From Desmodesmus armatus (Eukaryota > Chlorophyta > Chlorophyceae > Sphaeropleales > Scenedesmaceae), in assembly GCA_007449985.2 (NCBI GenBank), contig VIIQ02000638.1, forward strand, positions 182,926 to 246,925: DNA of 64,000 nucleotides, in the 5' to 3' direction. This document shows, in pieces, positions 12,101 to 26,953 of the stretch. A program made the position numbers and the translations under genes. Below the pieces are notes generated by a model. The model had not been told where the DNA came from, did not search any database, and was given only the letters and a program-made list of their open reading frames with translations. Position 1 is the stretch's first letter, and each line of letters begins with the position of its first letter.

Positions 12101-15100
12101 GCAGCACCACCACTGAAGTCAACACTGCCTGTAGTGCCGGCACAGCTGATGCCGTTGCCTGCTGCTCGGGACATTGACTGCGACAGCACCGCTGCTGCGC
12201 TGCCAAACTCGCAAGGCACCTCAGAGCAATCCACGCCCTCGGGGACCTCATCAAGCACAGTGACGTGGTACCGCAGGATCCCAGCGCTCTGGTTGATCAG
12301 CTTCAGGGTTTTGCGTTGGGGGTAGCCGACGTTGACGTCCCCAAAAGCCAGGCTGGCAGGCTCGATGCAGAGAGCCCCTTGCGTGGCTTCACCCGTAATG
12401 GTCATGATCAGCTTCTCACAGGCAAGGTGGCTGCCAGCAGTGCTTGCTGCACCAGTCAGAACACTGCCGGTGCTGCCCTGCTCCTGACCGTACTGCTGCT
12501 CGTCTGCATCTAGGTCTGCTGCTGCCGCTTCCCCGTACTCCAGAGCGGTAGGGGTGATGTGCACGAGGCTTACACCTGCTGCTGCTGCAGTTGCACCTGG
12601 CAATGCCGTCTGTTCGGCGCTGGGGGCAGCAGCAGTAGCTGGCAGCAGCAGCAAGGCAGCACGTGCACTGTACAGGCCCTGCTTCATGGGACTGAAGTCC
12701 ACAGTCACCTTTGCGCTCTCATAGCCCCTCAGCAGGCCGCCCTGCAGCAAGGACAAAGTGCGCAAGAACAAAATGCATACAGTCAAGGTGGTGGGCCCAT
12801 GCTCAGGCTCGCATGTGCAGCAGAAGCTGATGTTGACGTCGGGGTTTACCACCATGATGTTTTTACCAGGCACACCAGTGACAACAGCCTATGACTGCTT
12901 TCACAGCCTGTGGTAAGGCCAAAACAACTGACGCGGTGCGTGTTGCGAAACATCCCGCCCACCATGCGCCCCACATCAGGCCGTTTCATGCCCCACATGC
13001 ATGCATTGCCTCGGCGGAACCACTGCTCACCACAGGCGCCACTGACACTGCTCCCTGAAGCTTACGGCTGAGCGCCCAATGCCAGCACACCGGCACCTTG
13101 GACGCATTGCGCACTGTCAGCTGCCGGCGACTGCTAGCGCCCACGCAGGTGGGCCTGAAAAACAGGCGGTTGTCCGGCACGTCCCACACCAGACGGGGCT
13201 CGGAGGCTGTACCCGACAGCAGCACGGTTGTGCTGTTGGAGGTGCTGTGGTTGAAGACGCACAGCAGCTTGAGCTCTGCAGGGTTCAGGGCGGATGGCTT
13301 GAACCGCAAGGCAACCTGCAGAACCATGAGGTAACATCAAACGACAAACATGGTCTTGGTTGAAATCAGAAGCAACAAGATGGTGTTTCCCAGGGAACTC
13401 ATACGCATACAGAGAATGTATGCTGCAAGGGTTGGCTGGCACCGCTGCTGGGATGGAACCAGCAGCCACAGTGATCTGATGCAGAGCCCTGCTCACCAGC
13501 TGCTGGCTCTTAGGCTCCAGCACTCCCTGAACTGGCAGCACAGCAAACTGGCCGAACCAAGCCCCTCCAGCTGCCACAAACCCCGCCTTGACACAGGCGC
13601 CACTGCTGCTGCTGCTGTTGGCCGCCGCAGCAGACGCAGCAACAACCCCCTCGCCGCCAGCAGCAGCTGCTGCTGTAGAGTTCAGGCGGCTAGCTGATGC
13701 TGGGCCATGGTGGTTGGCTGTGCCGGCCCGCGCGCTGAAGGCAAAGTGGACGGGCGTGTCACCGTGGTTGGTCAGGCACAGCGTTTGGTGTACAGCCTCT
13801 CCTGGGTGGCAGGCTGGGAAGCTGATGCTGCTGGCATTCAGTGAGACCTTCGGCGACAGCTCTGGGTTGAGCGTGGCAAAGGTATTGCCGCAGGCCTGCA
13901 TGGTAGCACACAAGGAAACAATGACCTCACATGCCGTCATCAAGCTTCATGCCGCTTTTATGGAGTAACCCCTTGAGAGGGTGCTCCATCAAACCCTGGG
14001 TGGGCACGGCCCACGACGGCCATGAAAAGCAAGGTAGTGCTTGGGTGTTCCTTGCACACCATGCAGGATACTGCCAACCTCCAACTGCAAATGCTGTCTG
14101 GGGGCATAATCAGCCGCATCAGCAGGGCAACCAGACGTGACGGAGGATGCTTTCAATTTGAATGATAAGTCTTGAAGCTGTTCAAGCATTCTCGAACCTG
14201 CTTAGCACTCTTTACACATCTGCCATCAACCGATCAGCGCCACCCCCCCCCCCCCTGCTCACCAGCAGCGCACACGACCAAGGTGGCACCACCTGGTCGT
14301 CCTGCACCAGCCTAAAGCTGCGCATGGCCTTCACACTGGACAGCAGCATCACAGTCTGCGCAGCAGCGGCAGAGAAACAGCATAGGACCGATATGTGACA
14401 TGCAGCAGTCGTCAGGTGTAGAGACACAATGAGAGTTCAGGCTGCACCATCTGGAGGTCACACCACAAACACTGCAACTGGCAGCTGCCACACTTATTCA
14501 GTGCAGCATGCGCATGGGGGTGGCGGCTGAGCTGCCCTGCAGCATGCGGTCCAGGGCAACATCTGACCCGAGTGTAGGAGCCTTGCGACAGACCAGACAA
14601 GCCAGGCTCTCAACCAGGCATGTCTGCTGCAGCAGCAGCCTGGTTGTCTGAATGGCATACCTGGCAGTAATACTGCCCGTCCCGGGGAGGCCTGAATGCC
14701 AGCCTGAATGTGCCTGAGGCCTGCGGGCGCAACTCCAGGGATTCTGGGAAGGCTGTGAACACCTGCTGCCTGCTGCCATTGCTGGATGCCAGAGGGTCAG
14801 TCCAGGTGGGCACAACCAGGCTGACTACAAGCTTGGCGTTGGTACAGTTTGTCACCTACAAGCAGCCACACAGCAAGGTGACAACACTGTTGCCGGGCAT
14901 CAGCAGCTGCACCCCCATACCCTCTGCATTCGGCAAGCGAGCACCTGGCAGCGCACAGTTGTAGGTTACGTACATTGGTGGTGTGTGCAAGATCAAGCCG
15001 AGCCCGTATGTATCAGCACATACCTGAAAGCTTTGTGGCTCAAATGGAGACAGCCTGCTGCAGCACCCAAAGTCAAGAAGGGTGTCGCTGACAGTCACTG

Positions 15101-18100
15101 CCGGTTGCGCCTGCTCTAGCCCATCAAACAGAAGGCTCCAAGAGTCCGAACCCACCAGCTGCTGGTGCTGCTGCTGCTGTTGTGATTGCTGGTATGGAGC
15201 AAGCAAGGAACTGCCTGCCATCTCTGCATCAGGACGGCTGCAACTCTGCTGCCCTGAACCGCTGGTGGTGCCCTCTGGTGCACCCGAGCCACCGCTGCTT
15301 GCGCCGCTGCTGCCAGTACCACCCAGCATGAGGGAACCACTGCTGCCAGCAAAGCCATCAGCTTCTGGTTGCTGCTGCCCACCCTGCTGCCAATAAATGC
15401 TGCTACTGCTGCTGCTGCTGCACAGGCGCTCCTGTATGTGCTTGTAGCTGAGCACTGGCGGGCGGCTGGTGTCGTCATAGCAGCTGGCTAAGGCATCAAT
15501 GGCCTGAGGCTCCCCATCCTGCAGCAGCAGCACAGCAGGCAGCCCGGCACGCATAAACAACTGCTGCGGTCAGGGCATAGCTGATGCATTAACCAGTGTG
15601 AGCAGTACAATGCAGACTTGGTATGGCACACACCAAACCTGTGACCATGCAGCAAGCAGACTCTCCCATGCATGCCTACTGAAGGCAAACGAGGGCAGCT
15701 GTTGCCGCCCAGTCAGATCACATGCATCCAACCAGGGCCAGTACCATGCAGCACCGAAGGGCCGTTGCCTACTGATCAACCAGCCCACCTTGACCAGGCA
15801 CACGATGCGCTGCCAGTAGATGCCAGGGGCCGACCCAGCAAACCTGACCCCGGTGTGCGCCATCGAGCGCGGCCGGATGACGCCATGTGGCCGTGTCAGC
15901 GTGAACACACCCCATGCCTCGGTGAGAAACTGGTAGTGCACAGGCAGGTCAGAGTCGTTCTGCAGGTACAGCGTCTTGCTGGGCGTGATGCCGCTCCTGA
16001 CACTACCAAAGGAGAAGACGCGCGCGCTGAGGCGCAGCTGAGGCGCAACTGCTGTGCCCTTGCAGGTGAGTGCGAGCTTGTTGCCGCCCTCCGTCACCAG
16101 CGTGAATGTCTCGCACGAGAACGCGCCGGTAGCGTGGGGCGCAAACACCACACGGAACATGGAGTACTCGTTCGGCTGCAGGCTCCCTCTGCAGCGCATG
16201 CAACAATCGACGCAGGTGGCTGACAGTGAGAAACCGATGGCAGCCCACCCTTGCAAAGGCCCCTGCTGCATACCGCGACACATCAGCGCAAAAATATCAG
16301 CGTGATTTTGCACCCAAGAAACACCCTGCTGGAGTCAAGCTCCGCTCAAGCCATGCGTACCCACCTCGCAGGCTGTACAATGATGGCTCCATCATGTGAG
16401 CCAGGTCCAGCTGCGAGGAAGAAGCTGGCTGGCACTTGGGAGTGGTTGCCAAACCGCACAAAGGCCTCAGCAGTCTGCCCCACCACAACATCACCCAGAT
16501 CCACGCAGTCCGTCTCCAGGGACAGGAACGGGAACTTCGCCATGCCGCTGACCTGCAGCAATCAAGCACCACACCAGTGTCAGCTGCAAGGCCCTGGCCC
16601 AGCTTGCCAAGCAACGGGATTCAGGCCGCTACCTCTGCTGCTAAGACGCAGTCATGGTGACGTCACTAGTTCCAGCTGCCAGGAGCCCGCTGCCAGGGGC
16701 CACCAGCTTATTGTTTATGGATGATTCTAACGCGTTGCTGTACGCTGCATGTGCATTTGAATCCAATTACCTGCACTGTCACCAGCTCCCCGTTGTCCAG
16801 GCTGCATGCTGCTGCTACCCTGAATGCTGCTGCTTCCTGCGGCTGGAAGTGCACCTGCAGCAGACACAGACAGCAACAGAACCCCAGCCCTAGCCCCTCT
16901 GAGCTGCTGACACACATCTGCCTTGCATGATGCAGTGATGGAATACTGGATGCACTTGATATGTTGGCACAACGGCTGGTGATTTTGCTTGGCGGCTTCA
17001 TCAACTGCTGCATGCAGGTGGCAACGAAGGGCGCATCCAAACACGATGCTCTGCTGTTGTCTGCCACCTGCCCGTCCATGCGTGGCATGAACAGCATGCA
17101 CTGTTCATGCCGGCTGTGGAAATGACTGCCAAGTGCCAAGCCACCTGCAGGTGCTGGTGGGTGTGCAAGCTGGCATGTGCTGTGCAGCTCCCCCTTTCCT
17201 CACCTCACACACCAGCGTCTGCCCCGGCGCCAGCTGGCCGTTGGCTGGCGTAACAGCAAACGGCTCCTGCACCCTCCAGGTGAACTGCAGTCCCGCATCA
17301 CCCACGTTCTTGATGGGCAGCTGCTGCACACAGCTGCTGCGCACGGCAACACAGCCAAAGTCTAGTGCAGGGGGCAGCTGCAACTTGCTGGCTGGCAGCA
17401 CAGCAGACAAAGGCACAGTGATGCTGCCGGGGCCAGTGAAAAGCTCCAGCTCGTCTGTGTGGGTCTGCCGCGTGCTGGGCCGAAAGGCAACCTGGTGCAG
17501 CCAACCAGCAGCAGCACAAAGGGTTGGGAGAGCAGCACAAGGTGTCTGGTGCGGGCTTCGCCACAGGGGATCAGCCTACCGTGATGCCGCTGCATGTGGA
17601 TGCAAACTCAGATGTGTGTAGCAGCTGCAGCACTTTCAGTAGCTGGCCTAGCACTCATGCCCTGCACTTGTTGCCGAATGCTGGCTCACAGTGCTAGCTG
17701 CGCTGCTGTGTGTCATCGCTGCCCATGACATGACAAAGACATCAATAGGCGCAGCACCGGCAGCAAGCCCCCCCCCCCCGTTTAGACTGAAGCTTTCCCC
17801 TCGTTCAACGCAGCAGTGGTCAGCACGCAGCTACCTTGATGGTGGCTGACATCCCAGGACTGAGGCGACGCGGCTCTGGGAACTCCACACTGAAAGCGCT
17901 GCTGGCTGGCAGTAGCCTGTAGCTGAACTTGATGACCTGCAGCAGGATATGGCAAAGCACTAACAGCTGAACATGCCCCAACTGCAAAAACAATGCTGGC
18001 CAGCCCCATGTAGGCATGGCCAGAGGCGTGCATGTAGCTTTGCGCTGGTGTGCAGCAGCCCAGCAGACACACCTCGGTAGAGACATTCTTGACGACCAAC

Positions 18101-18335
18101 ACCTTGACAAACTCCCCTCCCGCACGCCAATTAGTCCACTGTATGTGCCTGGGGACCTCCAGGCCATTCCTGTGAAGGACAGGGACCCATCCGCATCAGC
18201 TGCTGTATGTGCATCTCTGCATCTGCTGCTGGTATCGCCAACTTACTGCTCCTTCACATCCCGGCTGCTGCTGAATTTTGAAGTGGTCAAAAAGGTCCCT
18301 CTGCGTGCTGTGCCTGCGTACTGGGCTACAGGCAT
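6166..18335 (-). CDS. CFAP65: Cilia- and flagella-associated protein 65 (ASH/MSP-domain axonemal protein)
   Basis: CFAP65/FAP65 is a large axonemal protein of the central-pair apparatus, built from repeated ASH/MSP immunoglobulin-like domains. Exons: 18247-18335, 18073-18169, 17835-17936, 17204-17491, 16771-16854, 16365-16552, 15789-16188, 15024-15563, 14661-14855, 14263-14355, 13497-13895, 13031-13315, 12056-12741, 11094-11762 (internal join unresolved), 10456-10713, 10071-10205, 9599-9843, 9380-9465, 8930-9119, 8287-8606, 7634-7892, 7019-7320, 6166-6695; about 2,100 residues. The start ATG at 18335 opens a short exon ahead of the diagnostic IQWTNWRAGGEF / VVKNVS block. Other family landmarks are LSPGMSATI, LFFRPTCVG, KQVSWQVLSL, FNWLFQPLEAKEYSV and FAWQFGVF. 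All splice phases agree except inside 11094-11762, where the reading frame changes without a clear intron. Ser/Ala/Gln-rich insertions are typical of green-algal orthologs. HYDIN and CFAP47 were considered, but the landmark order fits CFAP65. Confidence 0.93.
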
Positions 18336-19941
18336 CCACAAGTCTGAAACTGGCGGGTAAGCTGACAAAGCACACTTCAGTCTCCACACTCGACACGATC
18401 AAAAGCGCTAGATATAATCAGACGGTCACAAAATAGCATTCAAGCGAGTTGTCTGCCCGAAACGCTGCAGCGGTGTTCATGTATTCTGTGCTGATGGTGG
18501 ACTGCTGTCGTGAGTTGCTGTGGTTTGATTACGTGAGTGATTGATTGGAAACAGCCATGTCGAGAAGGGACACATACATCAATTCTAGTATGATGGACAT
18601 GATTGGGAGGCTGATGTGACAGTTTAAGTAACAGAACTGTGATGAGTCATTTGTTGTAATAAGATCGCAGAGGCTGAAGTCATTTGTAAGACTCATCATG
18701 CAGCAGGGCTGCTGTGTTCTTTTCATTTAGGTGCCCAGTTAGTTCCTCAAATCAGGTCCACGCATTTTGGCCAGGCTTGCTGCCCATTCTTTGCCAGTCT
18801 GTGCTGCCACGTTGAGCATGGAGGCATGGCACACCGCTTGTTGAAGGTAGGTTGCAACATCACCCATACGCCTTGCGATGGCTGATTAGTAGAGGAAACC
18901 AAACACTGTGCATGATGGGGCAAACAACCGTGGCCGGAACCATGAAACTTCATGCTGCGCTCTCAAGAAAGAACCTCAAGCTACCAGGCTTGCTTGCTGG
19001 CAGCCTCCAACAACTCACACGGAGAGCCAAGTGCATGAACAGCAGCATACCTGATGCCCAAAAGGCACAGCAGGCAGCACAAAAAAGGATGCAGTTGCTG
19101 CACTGCTGCATACCCCCTCTCAACTCCTGCTGCAGGCACAGGACAACCACACAAGCCTGCAGGAACGCTGCCTCTCAGCACAACTCGGCAACAACAGCTG
19201 CGTCTCAGAACAAGTACCCTGCCCCATCCGTGCACCCCACCATCCACACCAGCACACAAGTTCTGTCACCTGCACCCGCCCGCCAGCCTTGCCGTCCCTT
19301 TTACCCTCCCTTCCTCACAGCCCCGGCACTGTTCATCAGCTTCATGCAATCAGGGAGATCCGCACGCTGGGGCGCACGCAGCCCCCTGTCAACGCGTTGG
19401 GTGCAGGCGGGCCCACTGCAACTCGACACATCTCTCAATCTTGCGCAAGCATGGGGAGCAATGGCGCAACCTCTATCATCGTAACTCCTGCTTGAATGCA
19501 AAGGAAAGCCTGCCTGAAGGGCAGACCCAATGGGTGGGCACGCAAGACACACACGCAAGGACGGCGCACAACACTGCAGACATGCGTACTGGCGCCTCAA
19601 ACGCAATACAGCCAACTGTGGGCATGCCTTTCAACACAGCAGCGGCTAGGCGCAGCACTGCAGCCGTGACCCTGCTGCGTGAGGCAACCACCCAAACTGG
19701 CCGCTGATCTCACACCACGTCTGGAAACAGCAACACGCCACTTCAACCGCTGCTCACCACGCCGCTGAGCACACCAAGCCCAGCACATGATCGCAAAAGT
19801 CGACAGTAGCCCTGGCCAGCGCGGACTGCAAGGTCCCTCCTGGCTACTGACAGCCTGAGGGGCCCCTCGTTACCCAACTGCCGGCCGTTGGCAGCCCCTG
19901 CTGCTGCTGCTCAGGCGCTGCAGAGAGGGTATGGATGCTGC
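18336..19941. other. Intergenic region between CFAP65 and the hnRNP gene
   Basis: About 1.6 kb without a supported gene. The part at 18400-18750 is notably AT-richer than the surroundings and probably holds the CFAP65 promoter, since the gene starts at 18335 on the minus strand. From 18850 to 19700 open frames exist on both strands, with Cys/His/Pro-rich translations and no domain. No repeat or RNA gene was recognised. Confidence 0.5.
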
Positions 19942-22309
19942 TCAGTAAGACCGTGGCAGGTACCGCTGCAGCTCATCCCTGCTGCTGGTGAACACCTCGA
20001 TGTAGCGGGTGCCCATCATCTGCTTGTCCTTAGCTGCTGCTGCCTGCGCGTCCTGGGGGGTGGAGAACTCCACAAGGGCCACACCAGTGGGGCGGCCATA
20101 GTCTGTGATGATGTGCACACTGCACGCACGCAGCGGCACGGCAGGCAGGCAGCAGTAAGGCAGCAGTGAGCAACATGATGCACTGCATGTTTGGCAGCAA
20201 CGGAGGCTTTTACTGTCAGCCACAACCCACTGCGTATGAGGATGCCTTGCAATGTTGGCACAGCAGAGGTCCACCATCCTGCTGCTGAGAGACTCCGTGA
20301 CTGGAAAGTGCAGGCTTGCTGCATGCACTGTGCTGGGTCTGAAAGTGTCCTGCAAGTGCCCGGGCACCTCAAATGACTGCAAGGCATAAACACCATACGA
20401 CCACTGGCTGATAGCCTGGGGCCACACTACACCGTGCCAACTGCCCCTGACGACCCATGTCACACAACATCACACAAATTAAATCAAATCAAATCAAAGT
20501 CACACTCACTTGTCTGGCAGCAGCGGTGAGATCTGGCAGTCCTCAAACCACCTCACAATGTCCTCCTTCTGAGCGCTGAAGGGCAGGCCACGCAGCCGCA
20601 GCACATTGCTAGGGCCTGCCTCGTACCCGTTGCCTGCACCGCCCTCCATGCCGCGGGCGCCGTTGCTGAAGCCGCCGCCGCTGCCATAGCCGCCGCCCTG
20701 GCCACCACCGTAGGCGGCGCCGCCGCCACCGCCGGCTGCTGCATAGCCGCCGCCGCCACCGCCGCGGCCGCCGCGCATGCCTGCCCCGTCCACATACATC
20801 TCTGCCATTACTGCCTTGTAGTAGTCCTGCAGGGAGTGAGCAATAGCCAAGGGGGTGGGCGAGGAGCAGTGGGGCAGTGTAAGTACACAAGTCAGCGCAA
20901 GCACCCACGGACCCGGTGAAGTGGGGAGGGGTGGGGTAGGGCCGCGAGTGAGCGCTGAGGCCTTGAGGGAAGGATAGTAGGGTGGGTGCAGTGTGACAAG
21001 GGATGGGTCAGGGGCGGCAGGGCCCACAGGCCTACTGTTTGATGCCCGCACAAGCTGCACAGCCAGGCTGCTGCTGCCGGCCGCAGGACAAACTGCTGTG
21101 CTGATGCACCTGTGGCAGTTGCTGGGGTTGTGAAGGTGCAGTAGTAGGCTTGTGCCCCAGAGCACTGCCTGCTTTGCTGCCTGGCAAAAGGTCTGCTGCT
21201 ATGTGATGCTGAAGTGCTGGCAACACCATAACATCTGCTCTGGCTTGGCGACAACAGCTACTGTGCATCGCCGCAGCAATGGTGGTAGTGACACCGCCAG
21301 GTCCCCATATGTTCAGTCATAGTCCCCGCTTGCTGCTGCTCCCAGACACCAGACCGAGCGACGCATGAAGAAGCCAGCAGCTGCGTGCTGCTAGTGCTGC
21401 TGGAACAGCCCCAGGATGCCCTTGCACAGCCCGTTTGCAGATGGGGATGTGGCAGGACGCATAACCCAGCTGCTGCTGCAGATAGGCAGCGTGCAGGGTG
21501 TAGCTGCACCAAGTGCCAAGCGCACATGTCCACCCCCACCCCCCACAACTATCCAATCTGGTGAGTGACTGCCAGCACGACCGTTTACCAACCCAAATAC
21601 TTGAAGGCAGCAAACACAACTGCGCGGCTGCTACAATTGTGCAGTTGCAGGCTGTCGCTGCTGCTGCTGCTCTACCCGTGCCCCGTCTAATGCCAGCCTG
21701 TGCTGCATCAAAGGCGGTTGCAGCAGCCCACCAACCGCTGCATTTGCAGATGTCTCACCAGCTTCTTGGCCCTGAACACCTCCACGTATCTCCTGCCCAT
21801 GTAGCTCTTGTTCTTGTCAACAGCCATTTGGATCTGCAGAGGGCTGCCAAGGACCACGAACGCCTCTCCTGAAAACCTGCCATCGCGCTTGACTAGCAGG
21901 ATATCCACCGGTTCACAGCCCTGCAGGCAATTGAGAGGCCAAGGGGTCAGAACGGGGCGTGTCAACGCACCCCGATGCTGGCAAACCTCCCAGCACTGCT
22001 GCTGCTGCGTGGAGACGGCCCCGCTGCATCCCAAAACACGCACATGCATATCATCCGTCCAATTGAGCCGATCCCCGCCTGAATGCTCACCAGGAAAATT
22101 CGTATCTCGTCCTCTGTCACATCGAAGGGCAACCCCCTCAACCGGACGCAGGGGAAGACACGCTCCATCCCCATGCCCATGCCCATCCCCATTCCCTGGT
22201 CTCCCATCATGCCCATGGGCATTTCGGGGCCGATGCCACCATAGCCCGCCCCTGGGTGGGGGGGTGGCATGCCTGGGCCCCCAGGTCCCATGGGTGGAGG
22301 GGGCTGCAT
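19942..22309 (-). CDS. hnRNP H/F-type RNA-binding protein with two quasi-RRM domains
   Basis: Four exons, 22091-22309, 21759-21920, 20510-20826 and 19942-20119, are in phase and encode 291 residues. An N-terminal Pro/Gly/Met-rich stretch (residues 1-48, with MG repeats) leads into the first quasi-RRM (about 49-127; RLRGLPFDVTEDEI, then GRFSGEAFVVLGS and YMGRRYVEVF). A Gly/Tyr/Ala-rich linker (about 137-195) precedes the second (RLRGLPFSAQKEDI, then GRPTGVALVEFST and MGTRYIEVF). Hallmarks are the RLRGLPF and RYIEVF cores shared by hnRNP F/H, GRSF1 and ESRP. Such proteins bind G-rich RNA and act in splicing and processing in the nucleus. The start is supported by an in-frame TAG three codons upstream. 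I cannot decide between hnRNP H/F and GRSF-type subfamilies. Confidence 0.9.
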
Positions 22310-23121
22310 CAGCTGCTATCCGCTCCGGAATGCACTGAGGATGCTGCCTGACCCTGTCAGCTGCCCTGTCTCCCGAGCCTGGAGCCCAGGCGGATCAGTA
22401 TTTGCTGACTTCCCTGCGTGGCTAGTGCGGGGATTGACAGAAGCTGGTACGGCTGTACACGCATTCAGTAAGCTTACGCGATGCACAATTGGGCAATTGG
22501 ACCCAACTCTGTGCCTACTAGGGTATGGGTATTTGCAGCGGGTGTGACAACGAATCGTTCTGAGTGGCCACACAACGATCGCATGACTATATTCACCCCA
22601 TTGTCTCGCGATTGAAGCGCTCCCAAGGCTGCCAACATCATCATACGTTGTGCACTTGGCATTGGTGATCTGTGCTGCTGTTTTGTAGTTACTGTGCTTA
22701 TCGGCATTTGTGCTCTCTTTGTATCAGCTTCTGCCTTGGACAAGACTTCAAGACTTCTTCTGCAGATAGTTTCCCTTTGTGCGCTGAAATGAAACTTGAC
22801 TTAGTGCCAACTCAGCTGTCGAACCAGTACTGCGACCTCTCACGACTTGATCAGGGACAGGAGGCAAACTACTTGCGACTGCTGTTACAACTCCAGGAAA
22901 CACAACCTATGCTATGGGCGTTCCCAAGGAGCAGGCGCAAGCAGCCCAACTGCAGGCCCCTGTCCAGCACCCGCCCCACAACAACAGGTATCAGCCAGAC
23001 CCTGTCTATGCTGCTGCTGCCGCAGTTGCTCCAGGTATGGATACCACTCGCATGCCCTGGGCCACCTGCTGCCGAGAGGCGGCTGCTGCACAGGCTGCAG
23101 GCGCAGGGAGTGCTGCTGTGC
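22310..23121. other. hnRNP promoter and uS3 3' flank
   Basis: About 810 bases between two minus-strand genes. The hnRNP promoter should lie just above 22309; no clear TATA box is visible. The plus-strand open frame spanning 22672-23616 overlaps the end of uS3 antisense and has no domain, so it is not reported as a gene. Confidence 0.45.
22885..22889 (-). terminator. Probable poly(A) signal of the uS3 gene (TGTAA)
   Basis: TTACA on the plus strand reads TGTAA on the minus strand, about 235 bases beyond the uS3 stop codon. The distance is normal for a green-algal 3' UTR. Confidence 0.45.
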
Positions 23122-26703
<3,582 letters not shown>

Positions 26704-26953
26704 CTTGAGATACGGTTGAAACCGGCCCCAGATGAACGGACGCGGAAAGAGGGAGGGTCGACTCCAGCTGCACGATTGGCCCAGCCAAAAAAACTCATCC
26801 TCAAACCCTCGAGGTTTGAGCAAACTGTGCAATTTTTTTCCTGCTTGTGAGTCACTCTAGGCATTCTCAATTGTACCAAGCGAGAAGCGACGCATTGACG
26901 AGCAAGGAAGGTCTGCCAGGCTGTTCAATTTGCTTGGACCCCTCACCATACCA
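26704..26953. promoter_or_regulatory. 250-bp divergent promoter shared by uS3 and the LRR gene
   Basis: The uS3 gene (minus) and the LRR gene (plus) start codons are only 250 bases apart. ATTGG at 26775-26779 is a CCAAT box on the minus strand. An 8-bp-arm inverted repeat centred on CTCGA lies at 26800-26820, followed by a short poly(T) near 26832. No TATA box is obvious, as is common for ribosomal-protein genes. Confidence 0.5.

Noticed and set aside
12742..12873. Open minus-strand frame (start MVVNPDVNISF) that looks like extra CFAP65 coding sequence
   Set aside because: Splicing from 13031 to 12741 joins APV to GGLLRG in phase, as expected for the ASH domain. The stretch between is an intron that happens to stay open.
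6166..18335. HYDIN, CFAP47 or CFAP221 as the identity of the ASH-domain protein
   Set aside because: Those proteins also carry ASH domains, but the order of the N-terminal WxNWRAGGEF block, RPTCVG, KQVSWQVLSL and QPLEAKEYSV is that of CFAP65.
19054..19707. A 217-codon plus-strand open frame in the CFAP65-hnRNP spacer
   Set aside because: Composition is His/Thr/Pro/Gln-rich, no domain or codon bias like that of neighbouring genes was seen, and several other frames are equally open there.
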